The notes under the pieces are model-generated. The model was given only the letters and a program-made list of their open reading frames with translations. It was not told where the DNA came from and did not search any database. A stretch of 41,483 bases of DNA from an uncultured Bacteroidales bacterium (lineage in GTDB: Bacteria; Bacteroidota; Bacteroidia; Bacteroidales; UBA932), in contig CAMZCW010000005.1 in NCBI GenBank assembly GCA_947305045.1, positions 1 to 41,483 of the forward strand, written 5' to 3'. Position 1 is the first letter of the stretch. Each line of letters opens with the position of its first letter. The translations under genes and the position numbers were made by a program. Shown one piece after another: positions 7,659 through 17,209 of this stretch.

Positions 7659-10600
7659 TTAAAAACGGGTTCGTATAATCAAAGTATCGTCCTTCAGCCC
7701 CGGAGAAGAAGCATGGAGGTATATCTTGCCGGCTTCGTCGGCAGAAGACTGTACAATGGCGGTCAGCTTGCCATTAAAAGCATGCATAGTGGGTCCCTGG
7801 AAGGGTTCGATGCAGGTGGGGTCTCCGTTGGCGCAGGCCCGGAAAGTGCCGGGGCCGGTCACAGAGAAAGTAACCGGAGAATCGGCCAGCGGGCACAGAT
7901 TGCCGTCGGCATCCATGATGCTTACGGTCACATAAGTCAGGTCCTCTCCGTCTGCCTTGAGGCGGCGATCGTCGTATTCCAGCTTGACGGCCGCCGGAGC
8001 CCCGGCTGTGCGCACGGAAACGGTGTCGATGGCCTGGCCCGACCCGTCAAGGGAAACGGCCATCAGTTCCCCGGGCGTGAACGGGACGTCCCAGCGGAGG
8101 CGATAGCGGGATTCGACATCCTCCTCCCGGTCTCCGGTAGTCTTCTTCCCAGGAACTCTCTTGGAATGTACGCCCAGGCTCTTCCCGCTCAGGAAAAGTT
8201 CGGCCGAAGGAGCCTCCGTATAGACATACACCGGAATCACCTGTCCCTCCTTCCAGTTCCAATGCGGAAGCAGATGGAGCGTCGGCTCCGAAGGATTCCA
8301 GACACTGCGGAACAGGTAATAACGGTCCTTCGGGATGGACGCCAGGTCCACGATGCCGAACATCGAACTGTGGTTGGGATAGGAATGTGCCTCATAGGGA
8401 GTGGGCTCTCCCAGGTAGTCGTAACCGGTCCAGACAAACTGGCCGATAGCCCAGGGATAATCCTGGTGCATAGCCAGGTCGCAGTCCGGGGTATTGGACC
8501 ATTTGGTCGATTCCAAATCGAAGGAAGAGCACTGCTGGTCCGGGCTCAGGGTCATATCCCGCTGCTTGACGGCAGGAAGATGATATACGCCGCGGGTGCT
8601 TAGCGTAGAGCCGCTTTCGGCACCAAGGATCAGCCGGTCTCCCACGGTTTCACGAAGTTCGATAAACTTCCAGGGATGATAGTTCACGCCGATTACATCA
8701 AAGGCATCTACCCACTCCTTCTTCAGGAAGCGCTGCCACATATGCATCCCCACGGTAACGGGACGGGTGGGATCTTCGCGGTGGCAGATGGCCGTAAGGA
8801 ACTGAGCCTCGGCAAGGCCCTCTTCCGGGTCTTCCTTCACGCGGCAAATCTCGTTGCCGGTGCTCCAGAGGATGACGCTGGGATTGTTCCGGAAGGCGTG
8901 GATCATCCCCACGAGGTCTTTCTCGGCCCAGTCGTCGAAGTACTTGTGATACCCGTTTTCGCACTTGGCGCCCTTCCATTCGTCGAAGGCCTCCACCATC
9001 ATCATAAAGCCCATTTCGTCGCAAAGCCGCACTAGCTCCGGCGCGGGCTGATTGTGGGAAGTGCGGATGGCGTTGCAGCCCATATCCCGGAGTGTCTCCA
9101 GCTGATGCCGCAGGGCGGGGACGCTCACGGCGGCGCCCAGCGGGCCCTGGTCGTGATGCAGACATACCCCATTGAACTTCGTGGGCTCTCCGTTCAGGAA
9201 GAAGCCCTTGCCCTCGACAAATTCCGCCTTGCGGATGCCGAAGCCTGTCTCATACTCATCCACCAGTTTGCCGCCGGCATATACGGAAGTGACGGCCTTG
9301 TAAAGGTTGGGGGATGAAGGGTTCCAGAGGAGCGGATTATCTATTGTAAAATCTTCTCCAGTGCCCAATACGACGCAGCGGCCGTCCTTGTCCAGGATGG
9401 TAGTCCTGACCGAAACCGCTTTCCCCTCTGCACCCTCAACCTTTGTCTCGATATGCACCGTCGCCTTTTGGGCCGATACTTCCGGGGTGGTGATGTATGT
9501 TCCCCAGACGGGGACGTGCACAGGATCCGTAAATATCAGGTGTACGTTGCGGTACAGGCCCGCGCCGGGATACCAGCGGGAACTGGCCGGCAGGTTTTCC
9601 AGGCGTACCGCCACGGTATTTTCTCCCGGCACCAGCGCATTGCTGATATCAATAGGCACGGCGCTGTAGCCGTTGGGCCAAGAATAGAGTTCTTTCCCAT
9701 TCACATAAACGGTGGCGTGGCTCATAGCGCCGTCGAACAGGAGCGTGGCTTTCTTCCCTTCGGGTACGGTGAAGGTGGTGCGATACCAGCCCACGCCCAC
9801 CCAGGGGAGCGCCCCGGTCCTTCCGGGATTGTTCACCCAGCCTTCCGTCCCATTCCAGAATTCGCTGTTCTCCTCGAACGGTCCGGTAATGGCCCAGTCG
9901 TGCGGGATGCGCACTTTTTCCCACTCCCCTTCCTCTCCAAGATGGAATTCCCAGTCCCGGAGGAGCGTTTCGCGGCGGGGAGAGGTTTCCCGAGCCAGAT
10001 GGGTAACGCGGAGATCCCGAAGGTCCCCGCATAAGGCCGTCACCTCTTTGGTTTCTCCCGGCAACAGGTTGAAACTGTTGTCGCTGAAACGCGCTCCCGG
10101 GGCGGACAGCCATACATAATAGGCCGGCTTGTCGGTGGTTAAAGACACAATCCACTTGCCGTCCCGCCGGAAGGTCTTATAAGTTACATCAGCATCCGGC
10201 ACGTCCTTCAGGTCCGGAATAGCCATAGGCGTCAAAGGCGCGTCCGGGGCAAACAAACGCTTCAAGTGATAATGTGCCGGCTTCCAGCTGCCGTCATATT
10301 CCACCGTAGACCAGGAGGAACCCGGCCAGATGTCGTTGAGCTGCCACACCAGGATGCCGTTGCACTCCGGAAGCGACTGCCAATACGAGGCGGCGACGGA
10401 AAGGCCGATTGCCTGTTCCAACTGGGAAAGATAGATCAGGTCGGCCTCAGATGCGGGGTTGAACAAATTGTTAATACGCTGCAGGATGTTCTCCCAGCCG
10501 CCGGTTTCCCGGATGTGGGCTTTCTGCTCCTCCATATCCGGAAGCAGCGAGGTGAAGCAGGAGTGGCCGAACTCCGACATAAAGCGGGGGCGGAACTTGT

Positions 10601-11969
10601 AATAGTCGGTAAGGGGCCGGGCGTTCTTGGAAACATCCCACAGATGCATATCTCCCCTGGAATCTTCCTTCCAGCCGTTGGTAGAGTAGTCTCCGGGGCC
10701 GCCGCAGGGCGAAGTGGGCCAGTACAGGCGTTCCGGGTCCAGGGCCGCGACCAAATCCCCGCGAAGGTCTATCAGCTGCTTGTATTCGGCCAGATACAGC
10801 TCCGGATTCGACTTCCAGATGCGCTTGTTCATATTGTCCATCCCTTCGTTGTCCCCGCACCAGAGGGCGATGGCCGGATGGCTCTGCAGGCGTTTGATCT
10901 GGTGGGTGATTTCTGCGCTCACTTCTCCCAGGAATTCGGGGGTGGCCGGGTACATCCCGCAGGCAAACATAAAGTCGTGCCAGATGAGAAGGCCCAGCGA
11001 GTCGCAAATCTCGTAGAAGTCCTCCTTTTCGAACTTGCCGCCGCCCCAGAGGCGGAGCATATTCATATTGGCGTCCCGGGCCGATGTCAGAAGGTCCAGA
11101 TAGCGTTTCCGGGTTTCGAGCGCAGGGTCGGTTTCGCAGGGAATCCAGTTGGCGCCCTTGGCGAAAACGGACCGACCATTTACCTTGAAGGCCAGGTTTT
11201 CCCCTACCTCGACGGTTCGCAGGCCCATCTTTTTCTCCAACTTCTGTCCGTCGGCGCTAACGGCGATATCGTACAGATACTGCTCTCCCATTCCGGCGGG
11301 CCACCACAACCGGGGACGATTGATCACGAAGCTCTGCGTGACGGTGTTCACGCCGGGTTGCAAGGTAACCTTTACCTTTTTGGTCTTCTTCCCGCAGGTG
11401 AATGAAATCAGAGTAGCGCCTCCTTTCGGGGAGGTCACTTCGGCTTTCAGCGTTACCGTACACTTACCTTTTACGGAATGGTCCTGGGTGCAGGTGAGAT
11501 AATCCAGCCGGGCCACGTTCACGGGGATCAGTTCCAGGTTGCCGGCGAAGCCCGTGTACATACATTCCGGGCCCCAGTCCCATCCGCCGTGATACTGCGG
11601 TTTCCGGATCAGATTGAGATGCGGGACAAAGCCCACGCCGCTCATCGGGACCGGGTATGCCAGCTCTGCGTTCTTTTGCTCCGAAACGGCCCTGGCATCC
11701 TGAAAAACGCCCTGAAGCTCATTCTCCCCCACCCGAAGGAAAGGTTTCACATCCCATTCCCAGCGCCGGAAATAGTTGCTGGTAGAGCCTACATAATGCC
11801 CGTTGACGCTGATGTCGCAGAACGTATCCACGTCACTGGCCCGCAAGTAGACGGCCTCTGCTTCCAGCATCGATGCCGGAACCCCCAGACTCCTGGACAC
11901 GACAATCTGGGCCGATGCCGCTGCGGCACCGACCAGCACGGACAAACAAAAAGCTAGAGCTTTTTTCAT
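7659..11969 (-). CDS. Two-headed GH2 enzyme: beta-mannosidase-like module plus beta-galactosidase-like module
   Basis: This 1436-residue protein has a signal peptide (MKKALAF to ASAQ). Module 1 (about 22-625) is like GH2 beta-mannosidases: WCGDNEG (Glu375, acid/base), [10 protein letters not shown] (Glu466, nucleophile) and the hallmark [13 protein letters not shown]. It lacks roughly the first 85 residues of the usual sugar-binding jelly roll, starting at [14 protein letters not shown]. Module 2 (about 660-1436) is a full GH2 beta-galactosidase/glucuronidase-type enzyme: [19 protein letters not shown] (Glu1040), [14 protein letters not shown] (Glu1118), a DUF4982-like domain ([11 protein letters not shown]) and a C-terminal Ig-like domain ([13 protein letters not shown]). 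Two complete catalytic pairs on one chain suggest successive exo-cleavages. It is the first gene of a three-gene operon with a promoter ending five bases before the ATG. The exact sugars are uncertain. Confidence 0.9.
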   Translation of the reverse strand: MKKALAFCLSVLVGAAAASAQIVVSRSLGVPASMLEAEAVYLRASDVDTFCDISVNGHYVGSTSNYFRRWEWDVKPFLRVGENELQGVFQDARAVSEQKNAELAYPVPMSGVGFVPHLNLIRKPQYHGGWDWGPECMYTGFAGNLELIPVNVARLDYLTCTQDHSVKGKCTVTLKAEVTSPKGGATLISFTCGKKTKKVKVTLQPGVNTVTQSFVINRPRLWWPAGMGEQYLYDIAVSADGQKLEKKMGLRTVEVGENLAFKVNGRSVFAKGANWIPCETDPALETRKRYLDLLTSARDANMNMLRLWGGGKFEKEDFYEICDSLGLLIWHDFMFACGMYPATPEFLGEVSAEITHQIKRLQSHPAIALWCGDNEGMDNMNKRIWKSNPELYLAEYKQLIDLRGDLVAALDPERLYWPTSPCGGPGDYSTNGWKEDSRGDMHLWDVSKNARPLTDYYKFRPRFMSEFGHSCFTSLLPDMEEQKAHIRETGGWENILQRINNLFNPASEADLIYLSQLEQAIGLSVAASYWQSLPECNGILVWQLNDIWPGSSWSTVEYDGSWKPAHYHLKRLFAPDAPLTPMAIPDLKDVPDADVTYKTFRRDGKWIVSLTTDKPAYYVWLSAPGARFSDNSFNLLPGETKEVTALCGDLRDLRVTHLARETSPRRETLLRDWEFHLGEEGEWEKVRIPHDWAITGPFEENSEFWNGTEGWVNNPGRTGALPWVGVGWYRTTFTVPEGKKATLLFDGAMSHATVYVNGKELYSWPNGYSAVPIDISNALVPGENTVAVRLENLPASSRWYPGAGLYRNVHLIFTDPVHVPVWGTYITTPEVSAQKATVHIETKVEGAEGKAVSVRTTILDKDGRCVVLGTGEDFTIDNPLLWNPSSPNLYKAVTSVYAGGKLVDEYETGFGIRKAEFVEGKGFFLNGEPTKFNGVCLHHDQGPLGAAVSVPALRHQLETLRDMGCNAIRTSHNQPAPELVRLCDEMGFMMMVEAFDEWKGAKCENGYHKYFDDWAEKDLVGMIHAFRNNPSVILWSTGNEICRVKEDPEEGLAEAQFLTAICHREDPTRPVTVGMHMWQRFLKKEWVDAFDVIGVNYHPWKFIELRETVGDRLILGAESGSTLSTRGVYHLPAVKQRDMTLSPDQQCSSFDLESTKWSNTPDCDLAMHQDYPWAIGQFVWTGYDYLGEPTPYEAHSYPNHSSMFGIVDLASIPKDRYYLFRSVWNPSEPTLHLLPHWNWKEGQVIPVYVYTEAPSAELFLSGKSLGVHSKRVPGKKTTGDREEDVESRYRLRWDVPFTPGELMAVSLDGSGQAIDTVSVRTAGAPAAVKLEYDDRRLKADGEDLTYVTVSIMDADGNLCPLADSPVTFSVTGPGTFRACANGDPTCIEPFQGPTMHAFNGKLTAIVQSSADEAGKIYLHASSPGLKDDTLIIRTRF

Positions 11970-11974
11970 AACGC

Positions 11975-12004
11975 CAAAGTAACAAAATTATTTGTTTATC
12001 ACAA
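11975..12004 (-). promoter_or_regulatory. Promoter of the GH2 / acetylesterase / GH78 operon
   Basis: On the minus strand TTG (12004-12002), a 19-base spacer and TTACTTTG (11982-11975; one mismatch to TAnnTTTG) form a Bacteroidales-type promoter. The box ends five bases before the ATG at 11969, so the mRNA would have almost no leader. It overlaps the opposing promoter of the GNAT pair. Confidence 0.65.
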
Positions 12005-12020
12005 AAAAAGAGTATATTTG
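11991..12020 (+). promoter_or_regulatory. Promoter of the small ORF / GNAT pair
   Basis: TTTG (11991-11994), an 18-base spacer and TATATTTG (12013-12020, exact TAnnTTTG match) lie upstream of the Shine-Dalgarno and ATG at 12042. The promoter is interleaved with the divergent GH2 operon promoter, so polymerase binding at the two should interfere. Confidence 0.65.
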
Positions 12021-12041
12021 CACCAAGAGCAAGGAGGCCAT

Positions 12042-12185
12042 ATGATTGGACAAAAATACATACCTCAGACTATAAAGGGAGAGCAGATGGAAAGGATTTC
12101 CAAAACTCTTCCCAAGAAGGACTGCAGTACACAGAGAAAAGGACGCGCTCCACTGCCTGACAAGTTTTCGACAAGTTGGAAATGA
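12042..12185 (+). CDS. Small basic protein (47 aa) upstream of GNAT acetyltransferase, possible antitoxin
   Basis: An ATG follows a perfect Shine-Dalgarno AAGGAGG (12031-12037) with a four-base spacer, which is unusual for Bacteroidetes. The product is 47 residues, lysine/arginine-rich (KTLPKKD, QRKGRAPLPDKF), with no signal or membrane segment. The stop overlaps the next ATG as ATGA at 12182, so translation of the two is coupled. I do not recognise the family with certainty. The KGRAPLPDK stretch recalls the linker seen before ribbon-helix-helix domains in some antitoxin and MobC-like proteins, but no such domain follows, so it may be a short or degenerate form. A regulatory or antitoxin role is inferred from position only. 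Confidence 0.6.
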   Translation: MIGQKYIPQTIKGEQMERISKTLPKKDCSTQRKGRAPLPDKFSTSWK

Positions 12186-12667
12186 GCGAATTCGAATTAA
12201 GTATAGAGAGGGCCTTCGATACGGAAGCCCTCTCTCTTTTTAACAGCGGTGTACGCGAGATAGATTTGCTCATCCATAAGCGTTCGGGGGGCTTGCTTTC
12301 CTTCATCGAAGAAGTCCCCTGCGAGTTTTATGTCGCAAAGGTCGAAGATGAGCCTGTAGCTTTGTTCGTTTTGAGCGACCGTATGGTTACTGTCAATGAT
12401 GAAAAGTATCCCAGTCTGGAAATAGATTTCATCGCCGTTAAACAGGAATGGCGCAACAAAGGTATCGGTACACACATTCTTCAACTGGCAGAACAGAATG
12501 CCAAAGATGCAGAGTTCTCCTTCCTCACCACAGCTGCCTATTTCGGTAAAAAGTATAGTGCCGTCGGCTTCTACGAAAAATGCGGTTTCGTTAGGAACGG
12601 AGACAAACAAGGCAATACAATTCCTATGTTCAAATATCTGGATTACCAGTATGTCAAAGAGCTATAG
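12182..12667 (+). CDS. GNAT-family N-acetyltransferase, possible toxin of a GNAT toxin-antitoxin pair
   Basis: This 161-residue cytoplasmic acetyltransferase has the acetyl-CoA pyrophosphate loop in VKQEWRNKGIGTHIL and the C-terminal AVGFYEKCGF with the usual catalytic-region tyrosine. The N-terminal FNSGVREIDLLIH recalls the F-x-(C/S)-G...LD start of TacT-type GNAT toxins, which acetylate the amino group of aminoacyl-tRNA. The size fits that group. I chose ATG 12182 over a TTG at 12176 because it overlaps the upstream stop as ATGA. The pair sits between two minus-strand glycan operons, faces the other way and looks AT-richer than its neighbours, suggesting acquisition by transfer. An ordinary metabolite or protein acetyltransferase remains possible. 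Confidence 0.8.
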   Translation: MSEFELSIERAFDTEALSLFNSGVREIDLLIHKRSGGLLSFIEEVPCEFYVAKVEDEPVALFVLSDRMVTVNDEKYPSLEIDFIAVKQEWRNKGIGTHILQLAEQNAKDAEFSFLTTAAYFGKKYSAVGFYEKCGFVRNGDKQGNTIPMFKYLDYQYVKEL

Positions 12668-12675
12668 TACGGGAC

Positions 12676-14088
12676 TCAGAACTCGATAAACACGAACGAA
12701 TGAGGCTGCATAGGCAGCAGCAGGGTGCCGTCGGGCTGCAGGGCGATGGGATACTCCGTATACATATTGAACTGGTCGGTGATGTGGCAGCGCACCTTCC
12801 CATCAAATTTGATGCCCTCCAGGCTCACGGTCACGTCCTTCACCGCCGTAATGTTGTCGTCCAGTTCATAGCGGCTTACCAGGATGCCCAGATTGCCTTC
12901 TGCATTACGGGCCGCCGTCACACGAACGCAAGGGACAGCGCTTTCGGCTTTCACCTGGGTACCCAGGGTCTTGAGTTTGCCCCAGGCATACAGGGCCCAG
13001 TAGGGCCAGACAGGAGTATCACTCAGCTGGTCGAACAAGCCGTTGAACTTGGAACCCGGGGTCCAGACATAGTACATCATCATATCCGTGGGGCTGTTCT
13101 GCCCCTCCTGCATAGAGGCACAGACAAAGGCACCGGACTTGGGAGAAGCCATCGCGCGCACGGAATACGGATAGTCGTCCGTCCAACTCTTGATGTAGTT
13201 CCACTCGTCCAGGAAGGACTCCGCGTTGTTGTAACCGTACTTGTCCAGGAGTTCACGCACCTGGTAGGAGAAGTCCGTAAACACCGTAGGGTCGTACTCG
13301 TAGATATGCCAGGCGAAGAAATCCAGGGGAACGTTCCGGCTCTTCATCTGGGATAAAAGCCGCTCGTACCACACGGGGATCTCCCGAATGCCGGGTTCCT
13401 GCCCGGACATAGCGGGACCGCCGATGTAAAGGTCCGGGAAACAGCCTTTGAGATGCTTGACGGCCACCTCGAAGAAGTCGTAGAACTGCTCCGGAGAACC
13501 GGCCCAGCAGCGGGGATCCACCTTCCACTTGTCGTTGTCCCATTCCAGGTTGGGCTCGTTCCAGATTTCCCAGTACTTGATATTGTAGTGGAAGCCGTCG
13601 GCCCAGCCCTCGTTATAATGGCGGATGATGTGCTCGGCGATCTTCGCCCATTTCTTGTTGTCCTTGGGAGGATAGATGTAATACTTCTTGAGGGGCTGGT
13701 TCTCGATGGTCTGGCCCAGGCGGTAGAACACCTCTACGCCGGCATCCTGGATGCTCTTGACATACCGGTCCGTGAGAGTGAAATCGTAGGATTCCGGCTT
13801 GTCGGGGTTCTTGGAGAAATCCGGGAAGATGATGGCGATGTCAACTACGTGCTCTCCGTAGCAGCCATACCAGGCGGCGTCGTGGTTGCGGGAGTAGCCC
13901 ACGTTGGCGGCCGTGAAATAGCCGGTGGTGCCGGTGTATACCTGTTCGGCGTTGTTGATGCGGGGGCCGTTGTTCACGGCGTTCATACGCTTGACGGGGC
14001 CGATGGCGGCGTCGGGGGAGACCACGACCTGGGCGGATACCGCCACGGCAGTGGCCAGGGTAAGAAACAAAGAGGCAAGGATTCTCAT
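12676..14088 (-). CDS. GH39-family glycoside hydrolase
   Basis: This 470-residue exported enzyme has a signal peptide (MRILASLFL to VSAQ). The TIM-barrel holds YWEIWNEPN (Glu178, acid/base) and FLDEWNY (Glu295, nucleophile), the clan GH-A pattern of GH39. A beta-sandwich tail (EGKVRC-like VSLEGIKFDGK to PHSFVFIEF) closes the protein. GH39 members cleave beta-xylosides, alpha-L-iduronides or arabinose-containing disaccharides. With a uronate lyase and GH88 next door, a uronic, xylose or arabinose residue is plausible, but the sequence does not decide. It starts six bases after the lyase-GH88 stop and is the last gene of the 20 kb PUL operon. No terminator is evident before it meets the convergent GNAT gene. 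Confidence 0.85.
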   Translation of the reverse strand: MRILASLFLTLATAVAVSAQVVVSPDAAIGPVKRMNAVNNGPRINNAEQVYTGTTGYFTAANVGYSRNHDAAWYGCYGEHVVDIAIIFPDFSKNPDKPESYDFTLTDRYVKSIQDAGVEVFYRLGQTIENQPLKKYYIYPPKDNKKWAKIAEHIIRHYNEGWADGFHYNIKYWEIWNEPNLEWDNDKWKVDPRCWAGSPEQFYDFFEVAVKHLKGCFPDLYIGGPAMSGQEPGIREIPVWYERLLSQMKSRNVPLDFFAWHIYEYDPTVFTDFSYQVRELLDKYGYNNAESFLDEWNYIKSWTDDYPYSVRAMASPKSGAFVCASMQEGQNSPTDMMMYYVWTPGSKFNGLFDQLSDTPVWPYWALYAWGKLKTLGTQVKAESAVPCVRVTAARNAEGNLGILVSRYELDDNITAVKDVTVSLEGIKFDGKVRCHITDQFNMYTEYPIALQPDGTLLLPMQPHSFVFIEF

Positions 14089-14094
14089 AGATTC

Positions 14095-17055
14095 TTATAT
14101 CTGTTTATATCTGTTCAGTGCTTCAAGGAAGTAATAATCTGCATAGATGAGCGGAGTGTCTATCTCACTGCCGCTGGGGAGGTTCCCCACGCTGTGCTTC
14201 AGAAGGAAGCCGCCGTTTTCTCCGGGAGAAGCCAGATAGGAAGGCGAAGCCAGCGTACGGATCTGCTGCCGGGCCATATCAAGACACTGCCCCGACAGTT
14301 TCTTGTCTTTCGAAAGCCCACTCAATTCAAGGAAGGCCGAACACATCACCGCAGCGGCGGATGCGTCCCGATAAGTATTGGGAATTTCCGGGTCGTCGAA
14401 GTCCCAGTAAGGAACGCCGTCGGCGGGAAGGCGGTCCAGCAGCAGGCGGGCGATGCCCTCTGCCTGGTGCAGGAACTCCTCTAAACCGGTTTCACGGAAC
14501 ATCATTGTGTATCCATATAGGGCCCAGGCCTGGCCGCGTGCCCAGCTGCTTTCGTCTGCGTAACCCTGGACGGTCACTTTGCGACGCACGGCGCCGGTGG
14601 CAGGGTCATAGTCCAGCATATGATAAGTGGAATAATCCGGCCGGAAATGATTGGCCATCGTGGTCTGGGCGTGCTTGACGGCAATGTCATCCAAAGAATC
14701 ACAATGGAACAGTGCAGAAGCATATTCCAGCAATTCCAGGTTCATCATATTGTCTATGATAACAGGGTAGGCTGCGCCTTTTTCTCCTACCGCCCAACTG
14801 AGGGTGGCCCCGACAACGGGATTGAAACGGGAAGCAAGCGCACGGGCGCCCTGCTCGATGAGCGGGAGATAAGTAGAGTCTGCCGTCATCCTAAAAGCGT
14901 TCCCGTAGCTGCAGTTTACCTGAAAGCCCAGGTCGTGGCTTTGAGGGAAAGACAGCAGGGATTCCAGGGCCAGGGTACGGCGCCGGGCTATGGAAAGCAC
15001 CTCCGGATCCGGAGATAACTGATATAACATCCATAGCGCTCCGGGGAAAAAGCCGCTGGTCCAGGAGCCCAGGCTGCAATCCTTGGGAGTTCCGTCGGGT
15101 TTCAAACCGCGGGGAGTTGCATCCGAAGCGAGCCGCTCGTCCAGCAGGGCATACTGCGCCCGAGCAACACGGACAACCCGTTCGGTAATGGCCTGGATGC
15201 TTTCTTTCTCCAGGGCCTTAAAACGGATTACGTAACGGCCTCGTTTTTCCAACTTCCTAGCAGTAAGGCTAATGCGATATAACGCATCTCCCCAGCGGGA
15301 ACTGAATCCCAGGCCCGTAAGGGATTTCTCCTCTATACTGGCGGTGAAGACCTCCGGGTCGTAAGTCATCTGCATTCCGTTAGAAAGCATAATAACCCCG
15401 CCAGGGAGCAGCTCCGGTTTTTCAGGAACCAGGAAGTGCAGTTCATTGAAGGCGAGGGCTTCTTTCAGGGAGAAGCGATGCACCATTTTGAGCCCGCCTT
15501 TACGGGTAAGGCGGTATTTGACGGTCCAGGACTGGACCTGCGCCGAGTCCGGGTAGGCTCCGGCGATGTCCGTTCGGAAGCAGCGGAAGAGACGGCTTGC
15601 GCGTGAATTGGAAGCTTTGTATTCCTCCCCAAATGCCTGGTCGCAGCCATTGATCACGGGAAGATTGTGCCAACCGCTTTGGACGAACCAGTTTTCGTAG
15701 CGGTGAGGGCCGAAAGTGTTCTTCTCATATATTCCCACGCCGGCATCGATGAGAACGGGAGCGTTGTCGTGGAAATAAATGCAGGATCCCACGTCATTGT
15801 GATTGTGACGCTCGTTATTGTTCCCACCCTTGGCCGCCAGGAAACCTTTTCCGGCACGTACAAAGCAGACGTCGGACACAGGATAATGCACGAAGGGAGA
15901 GGGAGCGAACTCCGGTGAAGGCAATGCCTTCATTTCCCGGCACGCGGCGACGGCTTCGAGCCCCTGATAGAACAACGTCCAGTCTACATCTGTGGGGTCA
16001 TTGCCGTAGCGGTGAAATGCATTCACGGCGAAATCTTTCATCAGCTGATTGCCGGAGGCCTTTCCATAACGATATATCCAGTAGGAGATAGGTCTCCTGG
16101 ACGGTGTTCCGTCGGCGAAGTTAACTTGCCAACAGTCACCGATGTCGGCATTGACGATGAATTCGCCTATCTGTTGGAGGACAGGTTCATTCCAGCGCGA
16201 TACGGCCCCGCCGGTGATGCGCTCGAGGTTCTCCAGGTAGTCCAGAAGATGACCTACGGATTTGTACCAATAGGTGGTTCCTTCGTCGCAGCAACCGTCA
16301 GCGGGCAGGGACTCCAGCCAGAGGTCTACCGAGCGGATGGATTTTTCCACCGCCTTCTGGAGCCGGTCCGGGTCGTCTTCCAGCAGCATAAAGCACAGCA
16401 GGACATTCTGGTTGCACCAGGGATTCCAGTTGTTGAGCTTTTTGCCAGGCCTGGGAACGAAACCCATCCACTGGAGGTCGTCCCTGTCCAGATAGGTGTC
16501 CAGGGTCTTCTCCTTGATGGCGTTTTTCAGGCGGGCGGAAAGGCCGGGTTGAAGACTGTCCAGCTGCCGACCCAGGAAATAATGAATCCAGGACAGCATC
16601 TGGGAGACGTTGCCGGAGTAGAGCTCGATGATTTGCTCACTGTGGTCCGGGACTGGTCTCAGGCTTTTCTGGTATTTTGCCAGGTGGGAGACTACGGCCC
16701 AGGAATACATACCGCAGTACCATTCTACGCCTGCGGCGATGTCTTTCAGGTAACGTCCTTTTCCTTCGGCGAGTTCTGCGATGAAGAGGTTTCTCAGGGC
16801 TCTTTCGTTGGCAAAATACTTGTCTTCCATCGGATGGCGGTCGTCGTACAGCTCGTGGGCCATATAGTCATCTTCGGTGATGACTTGCCACTTGTAGCCG
16901 ATGAATTCCATTCCGTCGTCGGACAAGGGGGCTTGGTATTCACCCAGGAATGCCGACCAGCCGTCCCTGTCTTCGTAAGACGGATATTGCACCCATCCCT
17001 GGTTCAGGACCAGGGATGAGGCAATACTGATTACTATGAGTAACGATTTAAACAT
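14095..17055 (-). CDS. Heparinase II/III-like polysaccharide lyase fused to GH88 unsaturated glucuronyl hydrolase
   Basis: This 986-residue secreted protein (signal MFKSLLIVISIASSLVL) joins two enzymes. Residues about 20-610 are a heparinase II/III-type lyase: a helical toroid with NNWNPWCNQNVL and a beta-sandwich with NERHNHNDVGS (His417, His419) and VLIDAGVGIY. Such lyases cut uronic acid polymers by beta-elimination. Residues about 620-986 are GH88: GSWTSGFFPGALW, HDLGF (Asp708), IIDNMMNLELLEYAS (Asp768), ESSWARGQAWALYG and PYWDFDDPEIPNTYRDASAAA. The 60-residue gap between the two aspartates matches the family's catalytic pair. GH88 removes the unsaturated uronic acid that a lyase leaves behind, so one chain could do both consecutive steps. 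The ATG overlaps the preceding 42-residue ORF as TAATG. The uronide substrate is not determined. Confidence 0.9.
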   Translation of the reverse strand: MFKSLLIVISIASSLVLNQGWVQYPSYEDRDGWSAFLGEYQAPLSDDGMEFIGYKWQVITEDDYMAHELYDDRHPMEDKYFANERALRNLFIAELAEGKGRYLKDIAAGVEWYCGMYSWAVVSHLAKYQKSLRPVPDHSEQIIELYSGNVSQMLSWIHYFLGRQLDSLQPGLSARLKNAIKEKTLDTYLDRDDLQWMGFVPRPGKKLNNWNPWCNQNVLLCFMLLEDDPDRLQKAVEKSIRSVDLWLESLPADGCCDEGTTYWYKSVGHLLDYLENLERITGGAVSRWNEPVLQQIGEFIVNADIGDCWQVNFADGTPSRRPISYWIYRYGKASGNQLMKDFAVNAFHRYGNDPTDVDWTLFYQGLEAVAACREMKALPSPEFAPSPFVHYPVSDVCFVRAGKGFLAAKGGNNNERHNHNDVGSCIYFHDNAPVLIDAGVGIYEKNTFGPHRYENWFVQSGWHNLPVINGCDQAFGEEYKASNSRASRLFRCFRTDIAGAYPDSAQVQSWTVKYRLTRKGGLKMVHRFSLKEALAFNELHFLVPEKPELLPGGVIMLSNGMQMTYDPEVFTASIEEKSLTGLGFSSRWGDALYRISLTARKLEKRGRYVIRFKALEKESIQAITERVVRVARAQYALLDERLASDATPRGLKPDGTPKDCSLGSWTSGFFPGALWMLYQLSPDPEVLSIARRRTLALESLLSFPQSHDLGFQVNCSYGNAFRMTADSTYLPLIEQGARALASRFNPVVGATLSWAVGEKGAAYPVIIDNMMNLELLEYASALFHCDSLDDIAVKHAQTTMANHFRPDYSTYHMLDYDPATGAVRRKVTVQGYADESSWARGQAWALYGYTMMFRETGLEEFLHQAEGIARLLLDRLPADGVPYWDFDDPEIPNTYRDASAAAVMCSAFLELSGLSKDKKLSGQCLDMARQQIRTLASPSYLASPGENGGFLLKHSVGNLPSGSEIDTPLIYADYYFLEALNRYKQI

Positions 17056-17183
17056 TAGATTGTTTCTTCATCGTCCTCTCCCATATTCTCCGTATTGTGT
17101 GTCGGGTCAAACGAGGCGCAAATTACACTCTCCTGCACCAGCCAGACCGTCGTTGAGACGGGGATTTCGTATTTTATTTTCAT
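17055..17183 (-). CDS. 42-residue small protein upstream of the lyase-GH88 gene
   Basis: A 42-codon ORF starts at ATG 17183, 26 bases after the stop of the surface lipoprotein gene, and ends TAATG on the start of the lyase-GH88 gene. The product begins MKIKYEIPVS, has VICASFDPTHNTE in the middle and an acidic tail (GEDDEETI). It aligns without gaps to the 42-residue ORF at 19831-19959 with 17 of 42 identities, including IC-x-SFDP and TE. Equal length, shared motif and identical start overlap at two places make a real gene likely. There is no signal peptide or membrane helix. Short proteins with a K-x-x-Y-x-x-P start are common in Bacteroidales, but I know no function for this type. Confidence 0.7.
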   Translation of the reverse strand: MKIKYEIPVSTTVWLVQESVICASFDPTHNTENMGEDDEETI

Positions 17184-17209
17184 GGTCGATAGATGTTATA
17201 ATAACTATT

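Noticed and set aside
10266..11405. 379-codon plus-strand frame
   Set aside because: It is antisense to the GH2 beta-mannosidase-like module, whose catalytic motifs are clear.
12042..12667. GNAT pair as part of an insertion sequence or integron cassette
   Set aside because: No transposase, terminal inverted repeats or attC-like site was seen on either side.
14095..17055. Calling the lyase specific for heparin or hyaluronan
   Set aside because: The fold family covers many uronic acid substrates, and no sulfatase or glycosaminoglycan-specific gene is nearby.
17147..17161. CCGTC-GTTGA-GACGG hairpin as an operon terminator before the lyase gene
   Set aside because: There is no T-run after it on the minus strand, and it lies inside the second 42-residue ORF.
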